Assembly (NCBI GenBank): GCA_036274495.1
Contig: DASUFP010000128.1
Coordinates: forward strand, 1 to 13,259
Source of the DNA: DASUFP01 sp036274495
GTDB taxonomy: Bacteria; Bacteroidota; Bacteroidia; AKYH767-A; OLB10
Direction of reading: 5' to 3'
Length of the DNA stretch: 13,259 bases
Part shown: one piece after another, positions 12,980 to 13,259 of the stretch
Position numbering within the stretch: the stretch's first letter is position 1
Layout of the letters: every line of letters starts with the position of its first letter
Position numbers and translations under genes: made by a program
Notes under the pieces: generated by a model
Database searches by the model: none
What the model was told of the DNA's origin: nothing
The model's input: the letters and a program-made list of their open reading frames with translations, nothing else

Positions 12980-13259
12980 ATGGATAATCTCACAGAAGTA
13001 AAAAACTACTCTTATACCGGGGCCAAAGTATTTGAAAAGGCTCAGGATTTCCTCCCAATTAACGGAACAGATTATGTTGAATTGTATGTTGGCAATGCAA
13101 AGCAGGCAGCTCACTACTACAAAACGGCATTCGGTTTTCAGTCGTTAGCCTATTGCGGACTCGAAACCGGGAGCCGCGACCGTACCTCTTATGTGTTACA
13201 ACAGGGTAAAATCCGGTTGGTGCTCACCACACCATTCAATCCTGACAGTGAAATTTCAC
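12980..13259 (+). CDS. hpd: 4-hydroxyphenylpyruvate dioxygenase, N-terminal part (cut by window edge)
   Basis: 93 codons are visible and the frame is open to the edge. The enzyme turns 4-hydroxyphenylpyruvate into homogentisate, the substrate of HmgA encoded just upstream. The visible part is the N-terminal VOC-type domain: FLPINGTDYVELYVGNAKQ and AAHYYKTAFGFQSLAYCGLE followed by TSYVLQQGKIRLVLTTP are hallmark blocks of HPPD. The iron ligands (two His and one Glu) lie in the missing C-terminal domain and cannot be checked. The start ATG is preceded by a 16-bp AT palindrome and gives the usual N-terminal extension before the first VOC strand. It probably shares regulation with hmgA, though the 154-base gap full of palindromes may hold its own promoter. 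Confidence 0.95.
   Translation, partial: MDNLTEVKNYSYTGAKVFEKAQDFLPINGTDYVELYVGNAKQAAHYYKTAFGFQSLAYCGLETGSRDRTSYVLQQGKIRLVLTTPFNPDSEIS

Noticed and set aside
1..13259. Mobile island, CRISPR or defence system
   Set aside because: No integrase, transposase, evenly spaced direct repeats, cas genes or toxin-antitoxin pair; the genes are typical Bacteroidota chromosomal ones.

Overview
The window looks like a chromosomal segment of a Bacteroidota bacterium, probably an aerobic heterotroph of the Chitinophagales/Sphingobacteriales/Cytophagales type. The signs are two proteins with type IX secretion (T9SS type A) C-terminal sorting domains, a lipoprotein with a Bacteroidota-style Cys-Gln-Lys-Ser-Asp N-terminus, genes without clear Shine-Dalgarno sequences, and TAnnTTTG promoter elements. 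I see no integrase, transposase, CRISPR array, rRNA or convincing tRNA.

Layout. Left edge (1-142): a short intergenic stretch rich in dyad symmetry, possibly with the start of a divergent gene. 143-3082 (+): a short DNA polymerase III alpha subunit, likely the error-prone DnaE2/ImuC-like paralog. It converges on a minus-strand block: two adjacent secreted T9SS proteins that share an N-terminal beta-sandwich domain (5120-5956, then 3127-5109). Next is a 371-base gene-free stretch with a perfect 22-bp palindrome, followed by a large probable surface lipoprotein (6328-8142, minus) with its own terminator-like hairpin. Then come a tandem-domain universal stress protein (8363-9184, minus), an exported subtilisin-family protease (9326-10882, minus) and an SRAP/HMCES-family DNA-repair protein (10893-11561, minus). 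The last two probably form an SRAP-protease operon. Divergent from SRAP are homogentisate 1,2-dioxygenase (11653-12825, +) and the cut-off start of 4-hydroxyphenylpyruvate dioxygenase (12980 to the edge, +).

How they work together. The right edge is a tyrosine-degradation unit: Hpd makes homogentisate and HmgA opens its ring to maleylacetoacetate. DnaE-like polymerase and SRAP both deal with DNA damage (lesion bypass; capping of abasic sites) but lie about 8 kb apart and need not be co-regulated. The surface proteins, lipoprotein, protease and stress protein are an ordinary envelope/stress assortment.

I did not find a clear undescribed system. The most interesting unexplained signals are non-coding: the 22-bp palindrome at 6080-6101, the palindromes packed between hmgA and hpd (including a GC-only core in AT-rich DNA), the nested dyads before dnaE, and the combined direct/inverted repeat between SRAP and hmgA.
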